DNA from: Candidatus Anammoximicrobium sp.
Lineage (GTDB): Bacteria; Planctomycetota; Planctomycetia; Pirellulales; Pirellulaceae
NCBI GenBank assembly: GCA_012515235.1
Contig: JAAYYU010000035.1
Span: forward strand, 62,001-126,000
Length of the DNA: 64,000 bases
Reading direction: 5' to 3'
Each line of letters opens with the position of its first letter. Position 1 is the stretch's first letter. Both the position numbers and the translations under genes were made by a program. A model generated the notes under the pieces. The model was not told where the DNA came from, did not search any database, and worked only from the letters and a program-made list of their open reading frames with translations. Below, piece by piece: positions 37,333-46,697 of the stretch.

Positions 37333-38712
37333 ATGAGCGCAAACCGAACTTCAGACAGCGGACGAGGCATCACCCGGCGCGAGACGCTGCAGCGGGGGCT
37401 GTGTGGCGCGGCGGGGTTGGTGCTGGCACGAGGCCTGGGCGCGGCAGTCGGGGCCGCCGAGTCGTCGCCGGCTCGCGTCCCCCCACCGGCCCCACCCAAA
37501 GTCAAGGCCAGGGCCAAGTCGGTCATCCAGATTTTTCTCTGGGGCGGCATGTCGCACAACGACACCTGGGATCCCAAGCCGGATTCCGGCCGCGACTATT
37601 TGGGCGAGTTCTCGGCAGTCATCCCCACCAATGTGCCCGGTATCCAGCTCGGCGCGCTGTTCCCGAAACTTGCGGAGCAGGCCGACAAGTATGCCTTGAT
37701 CCGCAGCATGACGCACGGCAACAACGGCCATGAAACGGCGGCCTACCTGATGCAGACCGGACACGCGCCCGGCGAACGGCTGGCGTATCCCAGCGTCGGA
37801 GCCGTGTTTGCGCTATTCAAAAGCCCCGGATACAAGGGTCTGATTCCGCCGTATGTCGTGCTGACGCGGGCGCAAGGCCGGTTCTCCGAAGAAGGCTTCC
37901 TGGGCCCGAAGTTCAAGCCTTTCGCCACCGGCGGCGACCCCAGCGCGGAGCGGTTTGAGGTCGAGGGCGTCGTCGCCCGGAGCATCAGCGACGAACGCCA
38001 AAAGGCGCGCCGCGCTTTGCGGGATGAAATGGACACGTTGGCCAAAGCGATGGCGGACAGCAGCCAGTTGGCCGCGGCGGCGGAAGCCAAGGAGCAGGCT
38101 TACGAGTTGATCCTGGGAGCCGGCAAAGAAGTCTTCGATCTGTCCAAAGAAAAGTCGGAGTTGCGGGACCGGTACGGCCGCCATACGTTTGGGCAAGAAT
38201 GCCTGGTCGCCCGGCGACTGGTCGAAGCGGGCGTCCCCTACGTGACCATCAACTACCCCGGCGGCTGGGACACCCACAGCCGGCATTTCGAGACCATGCG
38301 CCGGCAATGCCCGCAATTGGACCAAGGGCTGGCCATGCTGCTGCAGGATCTGCACGATCACGGGCTGCTCGAGACCACCGTCGTCTGGTGCTGCGGCGAG
38401 TTCGGCCGGGGGCCCAAGGTGGACTGGCAGCCGCCCTGGAACGGCGGCCGCAACCACTACGGCAAGGTCTTTACCGTCCTGGTCGCCGGCGGCGGATTCA
38501 AGGGCGGTTGCATCGTCGGATCGTCGGACGAAAAAGGCGAGGTCGTCAAGGATCGGCCCGTCTATCCGGTGGACCTGCTGGGCAGCATCTACCAATTGGC
38601 CGGCATTGATCCCAACGCCAAGTTGCCTCACCCCATGGGCCTGGAGGCCCACGTGCTGCCCTCCGCCGCGGAAGGCGCCAAGTCGGGCGGATTGTTGACA
38701 GAGATCATGTAA
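37333..38712 (+). CDS. DUF1501-family Tat-exported protein
   Basis: A 459-residue protein with a twin-arginine signal (GITRRETLQRGLCGAAGLVL). DUF1501 features are SVIQIFLWGGMSHNDTWDPK near 65-84, SMTHGNNGHETAAYLMQTGH near 125, INYPGGWDTHSRHFE near 310, and the hallmark CCGEFGRGPKV near 355 followed by GRNHYGKVFTVLVAGGG. The fold is alkaline-phosphatase/sulfatase-like, but the role is unknown. GAGGTGAACC lies just before the ATG. In planctomycetes DUF1501 genes commonly follow DUF1549/DUF1553 genes, as here, so the two proteins probably work together in the extracytoplasmic compartment. Confidence 0.95.
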   Translation: MSANRTSDSGRGITRRETLQRGLCGAAGLVLARGLGAAVGAAESSPARVPPPAPPKVKARAKSVIQIFLWGGMSHNDTWDPKPDSGRDYLGEFSAVIPTNVPGIQLGALFPKLAEQADKYALIRSMTHGNNGHETAAYLMQTGHAPGERLAYPSVGAVFALFKSPGYKGLIPPYVVLTRAQGRFSEEGFLGPKFKPFATGGDPSAERFEVEGVVARSISDERQKARRALRDEMDTLAKAMADSSQLAAAAEAKEQAYELILGAGKEVFDLSKEKSELRDRYGRHTFGQECLVARRLVEAGVPYVTINYPGGWDTHSRHFETMRRQCPQLDQGLAMLLQDLHDHGLLETTVVWCCGEFGRGPKVDWQPPWNGGRNHYGKVFTVLVAGGGFKGGCIVGSSDEKGEVVKDRPVYPVDLLGSIYQLAGIDPNAKLPHPMGLEAHVLPSAAEGAKSGGLLTEIM

Positions 38713-38724
38713 AGGAAACGGAAA

Positions 38725-40875
38725 ATGAATCACCTTCGATGGCTGCCGATCTGGGGATTGGCCGGAGTGCTGGCGGGCGCGTCCCTGGCCTGCGGACAGA
38801 CCAAGCCGTACATCGGGTTCGCCTATCCTGCCGGAGGCCAGCAGGGCACGACCTTCCGGGTCAAGCTGGGCGGACAGGGACTGGACGGCGTCGACCAGGT
38901 GCTCGTCACGGGCGCAGGCGTTTCCGCCAAGGTCGCGGAGTACTACCGGAAGATCGGGCCCCAGGACACCTCGCTCCTGAGGGAGCAACTGAACGAATTG
39001 AAGCGGGCCTCGCGCACGGGGCCAAGAGCTAAATGGTCGTCCAAGCCGGGGAAGGCCAGGCCCAAGGCTCCGCCGCCGGACCCCGCGACGCTGAAAATGA
39101 TCGAGAACCTGGAGAAGCGGCTCGCCGCCTACGTCAACCGGCCGGCCTGCGTTTCGATTGCCAGCCTGGCCTTCGTCGAAGTGACGATTGCTCCCCATGC
39201 CGAACCGGGCCCGCGGGAATTGCGGCTGGCAACGCCCCGCGGCGTCACGAACCCGCTGGTGTTTCACGTCGGCCAACTGCCCGAATTTTCTCGGAAGCCC
39301 ATGCGGACGAGCGATTTTCAAGTCCTCGGCAAGGAAGAACTGGCCCTCCGCAAAAGGCCCGCCGAGGAAGTCGAACAGCGCCTGGTTCTGCCGTGCATCG
39401 CCAATGGCCAACTCGCCCCAGGTGAAGTGAACTGGTACCGGTTCGAGGCCCGCCGGGGACAGCGGCTGGTGATCTCCGTCGCGGCCCGGCAACTGGTCCC
39501 GTTCCTCGCCGACGCCGTTCCCGGCTGGTTTCAGCCGGTCGTCAGGGTCTGCGACGCCCGCGGTCAGGAACTGGCGTATAGCGACGACTTTCATTTCAAA
39601 CCGGATCCGACCTTGCTGTTCGAAGTGCCCCGCGACGGCGAGTACCTGTTCAGCATCACCGATGCGCTCTATCGGGGTCGCGAGGATTTCGTGTACCGCG
39701 TGACCGTCGGCGAAGTGCCGCTGGTGACAAGCGTCTTCCCGTTGGGCGGCCAGGTCGGAAAGCCTCGCCAGATCGAAATGAAGGGCTGGAATCTGGAACT
39801 GGCCGACTTGATGCTGCCTCCGGCAGACGCCGGGCCCGGTGTGCAGATGCTCGCCGCAACCAAGGACGGGTTCGTTTCCAACCACGTGCCGTTCACGCTG
39901 GACGCGCTGCCGGAAGCTCTGGACAGGGAACCCAACAATACGGCGTCCGACGCCCAGCCCGTCCGCTTGCCGGTGATCGTCAACGGGCGACTCGGCCGCG
40001 CGGGGGATCAGGACGTGTTTCGGGTCGAAGGGCGTGCCGGCGATACGATCGTTGCCGAAGTCATGGCGCGGCGACTCGATTCCCCCTTGGACTCCATGCT
40101 CAAGATCACCGATTCCGCCGGCAAGCTGGTGGCCTTCAACGACGATCACGAGGACGCTGCGGCGGGGATCAACACGCACCACGCGGATTCCTACGTCATG
40201 GTCCAGTTGCCTGCGGATGGACCGTACTTCGTGCATCTGACGGACGCCGCCCGCCAAGGCGGCGAAGCGTACGGTTACCGCTTGCGGCTCAGCCCGCCAC
40301 GGCCCGATTTTGCCCTCCGCGTGGCGCCGTCCAGCGGGGCACTTCGCGGCCGATCCACCGGCCCGCTCAGCGTGTATGCGCTCCGCAAAGACGGCTTCAC
40401 CGGCGATATCCGACTGAGCCTGAAGGACCCGCCCGCGGGGTTCTTCGCCGCCCCCGTCGTGCTGACGGCCAAAGAGCCCGTCGCGCGGCTGGCCGTGCGC
40501 GCGACCGTGACCGAAATGAAACAACCGGTCAAGCTGTTCGTCCAGGGCCGCGCGACCATCCAGGGGCGCGAGATCGCCCGCCAGGCGGTGCCGTCAGAAG
40601 ACAGAATGCAGGCGTTCTTGTGGCGGCATCTCGTGCCCGCCGAAGACCTGCTGGCTTGGGTCGACCGCCCCGCCTACCAAGCCCAGCCCAAGCGGCTCCT
40701 GCCTCCCGCGGTTGCCGAGGCCGCCAAAACGGCCCGGACGACGACCGAGGCTCCCAAGTTCACCCAGAAGCAAGTCGCCGGACGACTGCGGCAGCTCAAA
40801 GGCCTGTACGAAGAGTGGCTGCTGACCGACGAGTTCTACGCCCGCAAGCTTGCGGAATGCGAAGCCGTGCAGTAA
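38725..40875 (+). CDS. Secreted PPC-domain protein
   Basis: A 716-residue secreted protein (signal peptide ending near LACGQT). It begins with an IPT/TIG-like domain (IGFAYPAGGQQGTTFRVKLG). A charged segment rich in Lys, Arg and Pro (about 85-125) follows. Two bacterial pre-peptidase C-terminal (PPC) beta domains are visible, one around 225-330 (GEVNWYRFEARRGQRLVISV) and one around 395-510 (REPNNTASDAQPVRLPVIVN, GDQDVFRVEGRAGDTIVAEV, YFVHLTDAARQGGEAYGYRL). The C-terminal ~200 residues contain further beta structure and a helical tail. No enzyme motif is visible; a binding or surface scaffold role is likely. The ATG has AAGGA upstream and starts 12 bases after the DUF1501 stop, so it is in the same operon. 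Confidence 0.88.
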   Translation: MNHLRWLPIWGLAGVLAGASLACGQTKPYIGFAYPAGGQQGTTFRVKLGGQGLDGVDQVLVTGAGVSAKVAEYYRKIGPQDTSLLREQLNELKRASRTGPRAKWSSKPGKARPKAPPPDPATLKMIENLEKRLAAYVNRPACVSIASLAFVEVTIAPHAEPGPRELRLATPRGVTNPLVFHVGQLPEFSRKPMRTSDFQVLGKEELALRKRPAEEVEQRLVLPCIANGQLAPGEVNWYRFEARRGQRLVISVAARQLVPFLADAVPGWFQPVVRVCDARGQELAYSDDFHFKPDPTLLFEVPRDGEYLFSITDALYRGREDFVYRVTVGEVPLVTSVFPLGGQVGKPRQIEMKGWNLELADLMLPPADAGPGVQMLAATKDGFVSNHVPFTLDALPEALDREPNNTASDAQPVRLPVIVNGRLGRAGDQDVFRVEGRAGDTIVAEVMARRLDSPLDSMLKITDSAGKLVAFNDDHEDAAAGINTHHADSYVMVQLPADGPYFVHLTDAARQGGEAYGYRLRLSPPRPDFALRVAPSSGALRGRSTGPLSVYALRKDGFTGDIRLSLKDPPAGFFAAPVVLTAKEPVARLAVRATVTEMKQPVKLFVQGRATIQGREIARQAVPSEDRMQAFLWRHLVPAEDLLAWVDRPAYQAQPKRLLPPAVAEAAKTARTTTEAPKFTQKQVAGRLRQLKGLYEEWLLTDEFYARKLAECEAVQ

Positions 40876-40973
40876 TCGCAGGCTTCGCTCGCCGCGGGCA
40901 GAGGATGCAACGGCCTTCTGAAACTCGACTTCTTGCCAACAGCCGGACTTTTTTGATGACAAGGAACTCAACC

Positions 40974-42458
40974 ATGCAACGTCCTTCTCAACTCGCCCGG
41001 ATTTGTGTCCGCTGGATCCTTGTCACTGCGACCGCGCTGTGGACGATCCAGCCAGTCTGGACGTCCAACTCGGTTGTCTCGGCTGGCGAACCTCCCACGC
41101 TGCGAGCCGGCGCCGCGGCGGTGGACATCTCGCCGCGGGAGTTTCCGATCAATATGCCGGGCGGCTTCAGCGCGAACATGGCCGAGGGCGTCCACGATCC
41201 GCTGCACGCCCGGGCCCTGGTGCTGGACGACGGCGCCACCACGCTGGCCCTGGTCGTGGTGGACAATCTGGGCGTGTCCCGCGAGGCGGCGGATGAAGCC
41301 CGAGCGCTGGCCAAGGAGCGTTGCGGCATCGCCCCGGACAAGATCCTCGTAGCCGCGACCCACAGCCACAGCGCACCGGCGTCGAACGTCAAGGCAGGAC
41401 CTGCCCCCGCCGTGGCCTACCGCAAAGTCTTGATCGAGGGCATTGCGGAAGCCATCGTCCGCGCGCATCAGGCCCTGCGACCTGCCGCGGTCGGACATGC
41501 CGCGCAGCCGTTGCCGGAGGAGGTGTTCTGCCGCCGCTGGTACCTCAAGCCCGGCAAGATGCCGCCCAATCCGTTCGGCGAGATGGACCAGGTGAAGATG
41601 AATCCGGGCACCAGCCCCGACGTGCTCGACCGGCCCGCCGGTCCGACGGACCCGGACATCACGATTCTCTCCGTCCAGGAGGCCAAGTCCCGCAAGCCGC
41701 TCGCCTTGCTGGCCAACTACTCGTTGCACTACGTCGGCGCCACGCCTCGGGCGATGGTGTCGGCCGATTACTTCGGCGAGTTCGCGCGGCTGATGCCCTC
41801 CCGGCTGCGCGCGAGTGAAGGCTTCGTCGCCATGATGTCCAACGGCACGTCCGGCGACATCAACAACATTCCCTTTCTGGTCACCCGGCCGCCGCGCGAG
41901 CCGTTCGAGCAGATCCGGATCGTGGCTCAGAAAGCGGCGGACGCGGCGTGGTTCGCCTGGTCCGGCATCGGCGCCCACCGTGCGGACGCGAGGTTGGGGA
42001 TGATCCAGCGCGAAGTGACGCTGCGCGTGCGGCGCCCGACCGCAGAGCAAATCGAACGTGCCAAAGCGGTCCTGGCCGTGAAGGACGACGCCGAACTCGC
42101 CAAACTGCCGCGCTTGGCCGACGCCTACGCCCGGCGAGTGCTGTCGCTCGCCCAGGCGGACGAAACGCTGACCGTGCTGCTGCAGGCCGTGCGGGTCGGC
42201 GACTTGGGGATCTGCGCCATGCCGTTTGAGGCTTTTGCCGAGATCGGTCTGGACCTCAAACGCCGCAGTCCCTTCCCGCGGACAATGGTCCTGGGCATCG
42301 CCAACGGCGCCAACGGCTATCTGCCGACGCCCGAGCAGCACAAACTGGGCGGCTACGAAACCTGGCTCGGCACGAACCGAGTCCAGGAAGACGCCTCCGT
42401 GATCCTCAACGATCAATTCCTCCAAATGCTCGCAGAACTGGCAAAGGAGGCTCAGTAG
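40974..42458 (+). CDS. Secreted neutral ceramidase-like protein (second paralogue)
   Basis: A 494-residue protein with a long signal peptide (residues 1 to about 38). The ceramidase-type N-terminal domain shows LRAGAAAVDISPREFPINMP, VHDPLHARALVLDDG, the metal-type motif VAATHSHSAPAS (about 130), NYSLHYVGATPRAMVSADYF near 251 and AMMSNGTSGDINNIPFLV near 285. It differs markedly from the paralogue at 24524. Activity on ceramide is not established for this branch. AAGGA lies eight bases before the ATG at 40974. It follows the PPC-domain gene by 98 bases and probably closes the DUF1549-DUF1501-PPC run. Its 3' end overlaps the convergent small-protein gene by seven bases. Confidence 0.85.
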   Translation: MQRPSQLARICVRWILVTATALWTIQPVWTSNSVVSAGEPPTLRAGAAAVDISPREFPINMPGGFSANMAEGVHDPLHARALVLDDGATTLALVVVDNLGVSREAADEARALAKERCGIAPDKILVAATHSHSAPASNVKAGPAPAVAYRKVLIEGIAEAIVRAHQALRPAAVGHAAQPLPEEVFCRRWYLKPGKMPPNPFGEMDQVKMNPGTSPDVLDRPAGPTDPDITILSVQEAKSRKPLALLANYSLHYVGATPRAMVSADYFGEFARLMPSRLRASEGFVAMMSNGTSGDINNIPFLVTRPPREPFEQIRIVAQKAADAAWFAWSGIGAHRADARLGMIQREVTLRVRRPTAEQIERAKAVLAVKDDAELAKLPRLADAYARRVLSLAQADETLTVLLQAVRVGDLGICAMPFEAFAEIGLDLKRRSPFPRTMVLGIANGANGYLPTPEQHKLGGYETWLGTNRVQEDASVILNDQFLQMLAELAKEAQ

Positions 42459-42796
42459 TAGATTTTCACGGCATACCAGCCGTCGGAACCGCGCACGACG
42501 GCTGATCCGGCCACGCGGCGCTGCCCGGTGAAGCAGCAGCTGTTCAAAGCGTGCTGGGCGGAAGAGGTGCTGAAGCCGACGCCTTCCGCATTTCCTCCTC
42601 CAAATCCGCCGCCCAGATGCCCTTTGACCCGCTGGGCCGCCGAGCGCGCCGCCTTGGCTTCCGCGACCGCCTGGGGACCTCCCGTGAAAATCGCTGTCGT
42701 GCCGGACGACCGGTTCGACCTCGACCGCCTCGGCCACGCATCCGCGTTCGAGACGCACACCACCAGCAACAACACGGCCATCGCTATCCGCACCAT
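42452..42796 (-). CDS. Small secreted Gly-rich protein of unknown function
   Basis: A 114-residue protein with a signal peptide (MVRIAMAVLLLVVCVSNADA). An Arg/Ser-rich stretch and a helix of Ala/Lys follow, then HLGGGFGGGNAEGVGFS, a Cys pair (ALNSCCFTG) and a C-terminal DGWYAVKIYY. I recall similar short proteins, with a CC motif and a C-terminal WYA, from other planctomycetes; the role is unknown. The ATG at 42796 has GGGAGA upstream; a TTG one codon earlier is also open. Its stop overlaps the last seven bases of the convergent ceramidase-like gene, so the two transcripts are complementary at their ends. Confidence 0.75.
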   Translation of the reverse strand: MVRIAMAVLLLVVCVSNADAWPRRSRSNRSSGTTAIFTGGPQAVAEAKAARSAAQRVKGHLGGGFGGGNAEGVGFSTSSAQHALNSCCFTGQRRVAGSAVVRGSDGWYAVKIYY

Positions 42797-43182
42797 CAAT
42801 CCGTTCTCCCTTCAGGCAACTGTTCGGGCCGCACCCGGGCGCCGTGCATCACGTGCCCCTGGTCGGCCAACGATCCATCCCTCGACATGTCTCACCGGCC
42901 CACCGAAACAGGCGCGCACGGTCCAATTGGCGGCAAAGTCTACCTAATCGTCACCGTTTGACAACCGCCAGCATGCTGTCGGGGGGGAATTCTGCCCGTG
43001 CCGGCTGGTCGTCGCCGCGAACGAGGGAGGTACTCAGTCCGCAGACGGCACGCCCAAAGTGACGGCCAAGGCTTCGCGTCGTGTCAGGGAACTGTGGTGC
43101 TGGATCGTGGGCGTTGGCGTCGTGGACTTCTCTTACGTGGTGGTGAAGCCAAGGTTACTTGCCGGCCTGGCCGTCGGGCCTG
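42797..43182. other. Intergenic region (386 bp), nothing clear
   Basis: This region lies between the leftward small-protein gene and the 3' end of mutL (both on the minus strand). I see no gene, strong hairpin or convincing promoter beyond the ribosome-binding site of the small protein near 42805. Confidence 0.4.
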
Positions 43183-45162
43183 TCAGGTCCGCTTGAAACG
43201 CTTGTCCAGTTCTTCCCGCGTGAACACCAGCGCGGTGGGCCGGCCGTGGGGGCAGTGATGGGTGTCTCGATAGTGATGCCGCTGCTGGAGCAACGAGGCG
43301 ATCTCGTCGGGCGTCAGCCGGTCGCCGGCCTTGATGGCGGCCTTGCAGGAGATCATGTGCAGCATTTCGTCCAGCAGATCGCGGCGTTCCGGGACACTGC
43401 CTCCGGTCATCAGCTGTTCCACGATTTGCCGCAAGATCTCGTGCGGGTCGAAATTGGCCAGCATCGCGGGATAGGTCGACACCAGGATGGTGTCGCCGCC
43501 GAAGGGCTCGATTTCGATTCCCAGCTGCGCCAGGATCTCCTTGGCCTCCAGGGCTGCGGCGGCTTCCGCCGGGGGCATGGAAACGGGCTCCGGCACCAGC
43601 AGGCGTTGTTTTTCCAGCGCCCCTGCCTGGATTTTTTCGCGCAGCTGCTCGTACAGAATCCGTTCGTGGAGGGCGTGCTGATCGATGATCACCACCCCGT
43701 CCTCGTTCTCCGTGATCAAGTAGCGGTTATGGACTTGAAGTCCTGCGGCGGGCTGGAATGCCGCGTGCAGGTGAGCGGCGGGCGGGCGGGCGGGCGGGCC
43801 AGCTTCCCCGTGCGCCGGCTCCCCGCGTTCCGCCGGTCCCAGTTCCGGTTGCGGCGCCGCGGCGGGCGTTCCCCTGGCGGCGAAGCCGCCGTCGGGAAAC
43901 GGCCGGAAGGGCGGCGCTCGTCCCGCGGCGCGGTCAAAATCCAGCGGCAGACGAGTCGCCGTCGCGGGCGACGGCGCACCTGCGGGGTGCCACGGTTCCG
44001 CCCGGCTGCCGGCGTCCTGAATCGCCGGTCCGGCCGGCGCGGGCTTGCCCTGCAACTGGCCTTGCGCCCATTGAACGAGTTCGTCGCGGTGCTGGGCGGA
44101 GCGAGCGGGATCGAGCGCCCCGGCGGGATCGGCGTCGGCGGGCAGCGGAGTCGGCTTGACCCGCGCCGTCAGGTCCGTGCCGAGGAACTTTTGCCGCAGC
44201 GCGGACAGCAGTTGGCTGTAGATCCGCCCGCCGTCCTGGAACCGGACTTCCAGCTTGGTCGGGTGAACGTTCACGTCGACCAGATCGGCGGGCATCTCCA
44301 GCCGGAAGAAGGCGATCGGATAGCGGCCGGAAGTCAGCAGGCCGCGGTAGGCTTCGCCCAGGGCGTGCTGCAGCGAACGGTCCCGGATGTGCCGCCCGTT
44401 GAGGAAGAAATACTGCATGCGGTTGTTCGCCCGGCTATAGTTGGGATCCGCGACGTAGCCGGTCCAGCGGATTTGCCCGTCGTCGCTGGCCACGGGAATC
44501 AGCGACTGGCCGATCTCGCCGCCAAAGAACGTCACGATGCGTTCCCGCCAGCTGTCGACCGCGGGCAGATCGTACACCGAGCGGTCGTTGTGCTGCAGCG
44601 TAAAATGAACTTGCGGGTGGACCAGCGCGATGCGGATGAAGGCTTCGGTGACGTGTCCCATCTCCGTCTGCGTGGCCCGCAAGAACTTGCGCCGCACGGG
44701 CGTGTTGAAGAACAGTTGCCGCACCTCCAGGACCGTGCCGACCGGGCATCCGCAGGGCGTCACCTCCCCGGCCTGCCCGCCGCGGACCTCCAGTTGATAC
44801 CCCGCCGGCTCGTCACGGTGCCGGCTGCGGAGCAGCAACTGGCTGATTTCCGCGATCGACGCCAGGGCCTCGCCGCGGAATCCCAGGGTCCGCACGTCGA
44901 ACAGATCGTCCGCGCTGGCGATCTTGCTGGTCGCATGACTGGCCACCGCCAACGGCAGTTGGTCGGGCTTGATCCCGCCGCCGTCGTCGGCGACGCGGAC
45001 GAGTTCCGAGCCGCCTTTCTCGACCGCCACGTCGATCCGCCGAGCCCCGGCGTCCACCGAGTTTTCCATCAACTCCTTGACGACGCTCGCCGGACGCTCG
45101 ATGACCTCGCCGGCGGCAATCTTGTTGATGATGCTGGGTGACAGCAGGCGAATGTCGGTCAT
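43183..45162 (-). CDS. mutL: DNA mismatch repair protein MutL (endonuclease type)
   Basis: A 659-residue MutL. The GHKL ATPase domain has NKIAAGEVIERPASVVKELM (12-31), VRVADDGGGIKPDQLPLAV and TLGFRGEALASIAEISQLLL. A transducer domain follows, ending near DVNVHPTKLEVRFQD. A Pro/Ala-rich linker covers about 350-465. The C-terminal dimerisation domain contains the endonuclease motif DQHALHERILYE (about 491) and the zinc-site motif CPHGRPT near 636, so this is the nicking type of MutL found in bacteria without MutH. It couples MutS mismatch recognition to strand removal. I chose the ATG at 45162 because conserved sequence starts at once after it; an upstream in-frame ATG at 45225 is less likely. 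The regulator gene lies 134 bases upstream on the same strand. Confidence 0.97.
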   Translation of the reverse strand: MTDIRLLSPSIINKIAAGEVIERPASVVKELMENSVDAGARRIDVAVEKGGSELVRVADDGGGIKPDQLPLAVASHATSKIASADDLFDVRTLGFRGEALASIAEISQLLLRSRHRDEPAGYQLEVRGGQAGEVTPCGCPVGTVLEVRQLFFNTPVRRKFLRATQTEMGHVTEAFIRIALVHPQVHFTLQHNDRSVYDLPAVDSWRERIVTFFGGEIGQSLIPVASDDGQIRWTGYVADPNYSRANNRMQYFFLNGRHIRDRSLQHALGEAYRGLLTSGRYPIAFFRLEMPADLVDVNVHPTKLEVRFQDGGRIYSQLLSALRQKFLGTDLTARVKPTPLPADADPAGALDPARSAQHRDELVQWAQGQLQGKPAPAGPAIQDAGSRAEPWHPAGAPSPATATRLPLDFDRAAGRAPPFRPFPDGGFAARGTPAAAPQPELGPAERGEPAHGEAGPPARPPAAHLHAAFQPAAGLQVHNRYLITENEDGVVIIDQHALHERILYEQLREKIQAGALEKQRLLVPEPVSMPPAEAAAALEAKEILAQLGIEIEPFGGDTILVSTYPAMLANFDPHEILRQIVEQLMTGGSVPERRDLLDEMLHMISCKAAIKAGDRLTPDEIASLLQQRHHYRDTHHCPHGRPTALVFTREELDKRFKRT

Positions 45163-45223
45163 GGAATCCGTTCCCGTGTTGGGAGCAAGCGATTCGGAAT
45201 TGTGGGATGTCGCCCCGTCACGC

Positions 45224-45254
45224 AAGCCCGGCGCTGTTTCGGAAAGCCGGGCTT
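45224..45254. repeat. Intercistronic hairpin upstream of mutL
   Basis: AAGCCCGGC (45224-45232) and GCCGGGCTT (45246-45254) pair perfectly over nine bases around a 13-base loop, between the regulator gene stop and the mutL start. It could be a weak terminator or processing site; no T-tract is visible. Confidence 0.4.
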
Positions 45255-45273
45255 CCGTCCAGCCGCAACGCCG

Positions 45274-45301
45274 GACACAGGACTACAGACACAGGACTAC
45301 A
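45274..45301. repeat. Perfect 14-bp tandem duplication spanning the regulator stop codon
   Basis: The unit GACACAGGACTACA occurs twice in tandem (45274-45287 and 45288-45301). The minus-strand TAG stop of the NtrC-type regulator (45299-45297) lies inside the second unit. Confidence 0.9.
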
Positions 45302-46697
45302 AGTCGAACTTGTCCAGTTTGCGATACAAGGTCCGCGCTCCGATCCCCAAAATCCGCGCGGTCTCTTCCCGGTTCCCGTTGGTCAGTTTGAGCGTTTGCT
45401 CGATGGCCCAGCGTTCGATTTCCGACATCGGCTGCCCGATCAGACTTGTGGGACCTTCGCCGGGCACCGCCTGCGAATGGTCGGCCTCGGCCAACTCGGG
45501 CGGCAAGTCGTCTACGTCCAGCAGTCCGTCGGTATCCAGCACCACCATGGTCTCGACCGCGTTGCGCAACTGCCGCACGTTGCCGGGCCAGTCGTGGGAG
45601 AACAATTTGCGGCTGACCGCGGGCGAGATGTTCTTGACCGGGTTGCCGTGGCGTTTGGCGAATTGCTTGCGAAAATGGTCCACCAGCGGCATGATGTCCT
45701 CGCGGCGCTCGCGCAAAGGCGGCAACTGGACCGTCACGACCTTGATGCGGTAGTACAGGTCGCGGCGGAATTCGCCGCGTTCCACCGCCTCTTCCAGATT
45801 GCGATTGGTGGCCGACACCAGGCGGACGTTGACCTTGATGGGTTTGTTGTCGCCGACCCGAGTAATCTGGTGGTCCTCCAGAACGCGGAGCAGTTTGATC
45901 TGTGTCGACATGGGCATGTCGCCCACTTCGTCCAAGAACAGCGTGCCGCCGTTGGCGTATTCAAAGGCGCCGACGCGGTCGGTGACGGCGTCCGTGAACG
46001 CCCCTTTGACGTGTCCGAACAGTTCGCTCTCGACCAGGTTTTCGGCCACGGCGCGGGCGTTCAGCGGCACCATGCGTTTGTTCTTGCGGGGACTGTTCTG
46101 GTGAATCGCCTGGGCGATCAGCTCTTTGCCCGTGCCGCTCTCGCCCGCAATCAACACCGTCGCGTCGGTCGGCGCGATCCGCTTCAGCCGGTCGATCACC
46201 ACCTGCATCTTGTCGCTGGCGTAGATGATCCCCTCGAAGCCGAACCGTTCGTCTAGCCGCTGGGTCAACTCCAGGTTCTGCCGCCGCAACCGCACGGCGT
46301 CCACCGCCCGCTCGAAGACCGCCCTCAGTCGGTTGGACGAAATGGGCTTCTCCAGAAAGTTGAACGCCCCCTGTTGCATCGCCTCGACCGCCTTGGGCAC
46401 CGAGGCATGCCCGGTGACCATCACCACTTCGCAGTCCGGCAGCAACTGCTTGGTGCGGCTCAGGATCTCCATGCCGTCCACGTCGTTCATCACCAGATCC
46501 GTGACCACGACGTCGTAAACGTTTTCCTGAACCCGCTTTAACCCTTCGGGGCCGGATGTCGCAAGGTCGCACCTGTAGCCGATCCGCTCCAGGATCTCCT
46601 CGACGGCCAGCGCGTGCGCATGGTCGTTGTCGACGATTAACGTGCGAATCGCCAGGCCGGCCGGCTGTTCCGTTTCTGGTTCCTTGCTCGTCGTCAT
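45297..46697 (-). CDS. NtrC-family sigma-54-dependent response regulator
   Basis: A 466-residue three-domain regulator. The receiver (about 18-130) has acidic-pocket Asp23/Asp25, phosphorylatable Asp67 in VVVTDLVM, Thr95 and Lys117. The AAA+ domain (about 155-390) has Walker A GESGTGK (185-191) and Walker B LFLDE (253-257). The C-terminal Fis-type helix-turn-helix is in [20 protein letters not shown]. The sigma-54-contacting loop reads GAFTDA (232-237) instead of GAFTGA, an Asp at a normally invariant Gly. It presumably activates sigma-54 promoters after phosphorylation; no histidine kinase gene is adjacent. The ATG at 46697 fits the receiver start; the open frame runs 38 codons further without support. 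Confidence 0.94.
   Translation of the reverse strand: MTTSKEPETEQPAGLAIRTLIVDNDHAHALAVEEILERIGYRCDLATSGPEGLKRVQENVYDVVVTDLVMNDVDGMEILSRTKQLLPDCEVVMVTGHASVPKAVEAMQQGAFNFLEKPISSNRLRAVFERAVDAVRLRRQNLELTQRLDERFGFEGIIYASDKMQVVIDRLKRIAPTDATVLIAGESGTGKELIAQAIHQNSPRKNKRMVPLNARAVAENLVESELFGHVKGAFTDAVTDRVGAFEYANGGTLFLDEVGDMPMSTQIKLLRVLEDHQITRVGDNKPIKVNVRLVSATNRNLEEAVERGEFRRDLYYRIKVVTVQLPPLRERREDIMPLVDHFRKQFAKRHGNPVKNISPAVSRKLFSHDWPGNVRQLRNAVETMVVLDTDGLLDVDDLPPELAEADHSQAVPGEGPTSLIGQPMSEIERWAIEQTLKLTNGNREETARILGIGARTLYRKLDKFDL

Noticed and set aside
37813..40524. 903-codon minus-strand open frame opposite DUF1501 and PPC genes
   Set aside because: It spans two real genes on the other strand and has reversed-coding composition.
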